Shown here: in pieces, positions 63,650 through 64,000 of the stretch
Layout: each line of letters opens with the position of its first letter
Position numbering within the stretch: the stretch's first letter is position 1
NCBI GenBank assembly: GCA_023957315.1
Contig: JAMLHE010000001.1
Location: 310,001-374,000 of the forward strand
Reading direction: 5' to 3'
DNA from: Candidatus Kapaibacterium sp.
GTDB lineage: Bacteria > Bacteroidota > Ignavibacteria > Kapaibacteriales > UBA2268
DNA: 64,000 bases
The notes under the pieces: model-generated
Database searches by the model: none
What the model saw: the letters and a program-made list of their open reading frames with translations, nothing else
Told to the model about the DNA's origin: nothing
Program-made: the position numbers and the translations under genes

Positions 63650-64000
63650 TTAGGGACTAAGTTTCCAAATTTTGTCGGAAGATTCGAGATATTTGGGCAA
63701 CGCCGCCGAACCATACCATTTATACAAATCAGCTTCCAATAACTTTTCCTTGATTGCAGGGTCAGTTTGGAGCAAATCTTCGGCTTCTTTGATTGATTGA
63801 ACATTGAGAATAAATATACCGCGATACGAATTTTCATTTTTGCCGAGAGGTCCGGCAACGATTAATTTTTCTTCGGCAACCAAGCGTTTGATGTTACTCA
63901 TGTGCCCTCTGAAGCAACTATCAATTATAGCTTTATCAGCTGATTTGTTGGGACCGGATTTCAGTATAGCCAGAATGTATGATTTCATACCGTAATCATC
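63650..64000 (-). CDS. YciI-family protein, N-terminus beyond the window edge
   Basis: The visible 112 residues from ATG at 63988 contain the YciI fold (FRGHMSNIKRLVAEEKLIVA, GPLGKNENSYRGIFIL, EAEDLLQTDPAIKEKLLEAD, YKWYGSAALPKYLE). The frame stays open upstream to base 64000 and reads DDYGM before that ATG. As I recall, longer exported members of the family have a similar D(D/E)YGM segment after a signal peptide, so the gene probably begins outside the window. YciI proteins carry a conserved His/Asp pair thought to be catalytic. Confidence 0.8.
   Translation of the reverse strand, partial: DDYGMKSYILAILKSGPNKSADKAIIDSCFRGHMSNIKRLVAEEKLIVAGPLGKNENSYRGIFILNVQSIKEAEDLLQTDPAIKEKLLEADLYKWYGSAALPKYLESSDKIWKLSP

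Noticed and set aside
63559..63858. A 99-residue minus-strand open frame overlapping the YciI and VOC genes
   Set aside because: It lies in another frame across two well-supported genes.

Overview
The window is a 64 kb chromosomal segment of an AT-rich Gram-negative bacterium of the Bacteroidota/Chlorobiota group; an Ignavibacteria- or Kapabacteria-like lineage fits best, though no 16S gene is present to decide. The evidence is four exported proteins with type IX secretion (T9SS) C-terminal sorting domains, a CarboxypepD-regulatory/TonB-dependent receptor, LptE and LptB for an LPS-bearing outer membrane, ferredoxin-linked 2-oxoacid oxidoreductases, and the RNA polymerase/ribosomal protein cluster led by Tyr, Gly, Thr and Trp tRNAs.

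Layout. 1-4.8 kb: end of pyruvate:ferredoxin oxidoreductase, a dihydroorotate-dehydrogenase-like flavoprotein lacking the catalytic cysteine motif, and KorAB. 4.8-7.3 kb: a T9SS beta-helix protein flanked by dense intergenic palindromic repeats, with two palindromes inside its coding sequence. 7.3-20.6 kb (minus strand): a methyltransferase-like gene, then in reverse order of transcription rpoC, rpoB, rplL, rplJ, rplA, rplK, nusG, secE, four tRNAs, rplT and rpmI; two attenuator-like hairpins lie between rplL and rpoB. 20.7-24.3 kb: an FtsL-like protein and the division transpeptidase FtsI with PASTA repeats, then a DegT-type aminotransferase. 24.5-31.7 kb: T9SS protein, membrane protein, processive family 2 glycosyltransferase, LptE, MBL hydrolase, thiolase. 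31.9-36.1 kb: a TonB-dependent receptor gene split by one frameshift, a His-rich small membrane protein and an outer-membrane porin. 36.1-44.3 kb: PriA, HtrA-like lipoprotein protease, LptB, PAS histidine kinase, ABC-type substrate-binding lipoprotein, NTF2-like protein.

44.5-51.3 kb (minus strand) is the most unusual part: a probable six-gene operon of exported proteins. It comprises a small lipoprotein, a zinc-dependent phospholipase C/S1-P1-like enzyme whose reading frame may be broken near its end, and four tandem paralogous lipoproteins. The paralogs share a nearly identical N-terminal domain of about 190 residues but carry different C-terminal modules: two MORN-type, two unrelated to those. 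This looks like a domain-swapping surface-protein array.

51.4-53.3 kb: more of the same intergenic repeats around a WD40-like T9SS protein. 53.3-64 kb: a PH-like membrane protein, a GH106-like glycoside hydrolase, an Omp28-like T9SS protein, an isoprenylcysteine-methyltransferase-like protein, a sodium symporter / M20 amidohydrolase / alanine racemase operon, and a run of small genes (two VOC proteins, DUF4199, YciI) ending in a gene cut by the right edge.

No rRNA, CRISPR array, transposase, phage gene or replication origin was seen. Function calls rest on motif recognition by eye; no database search was run.
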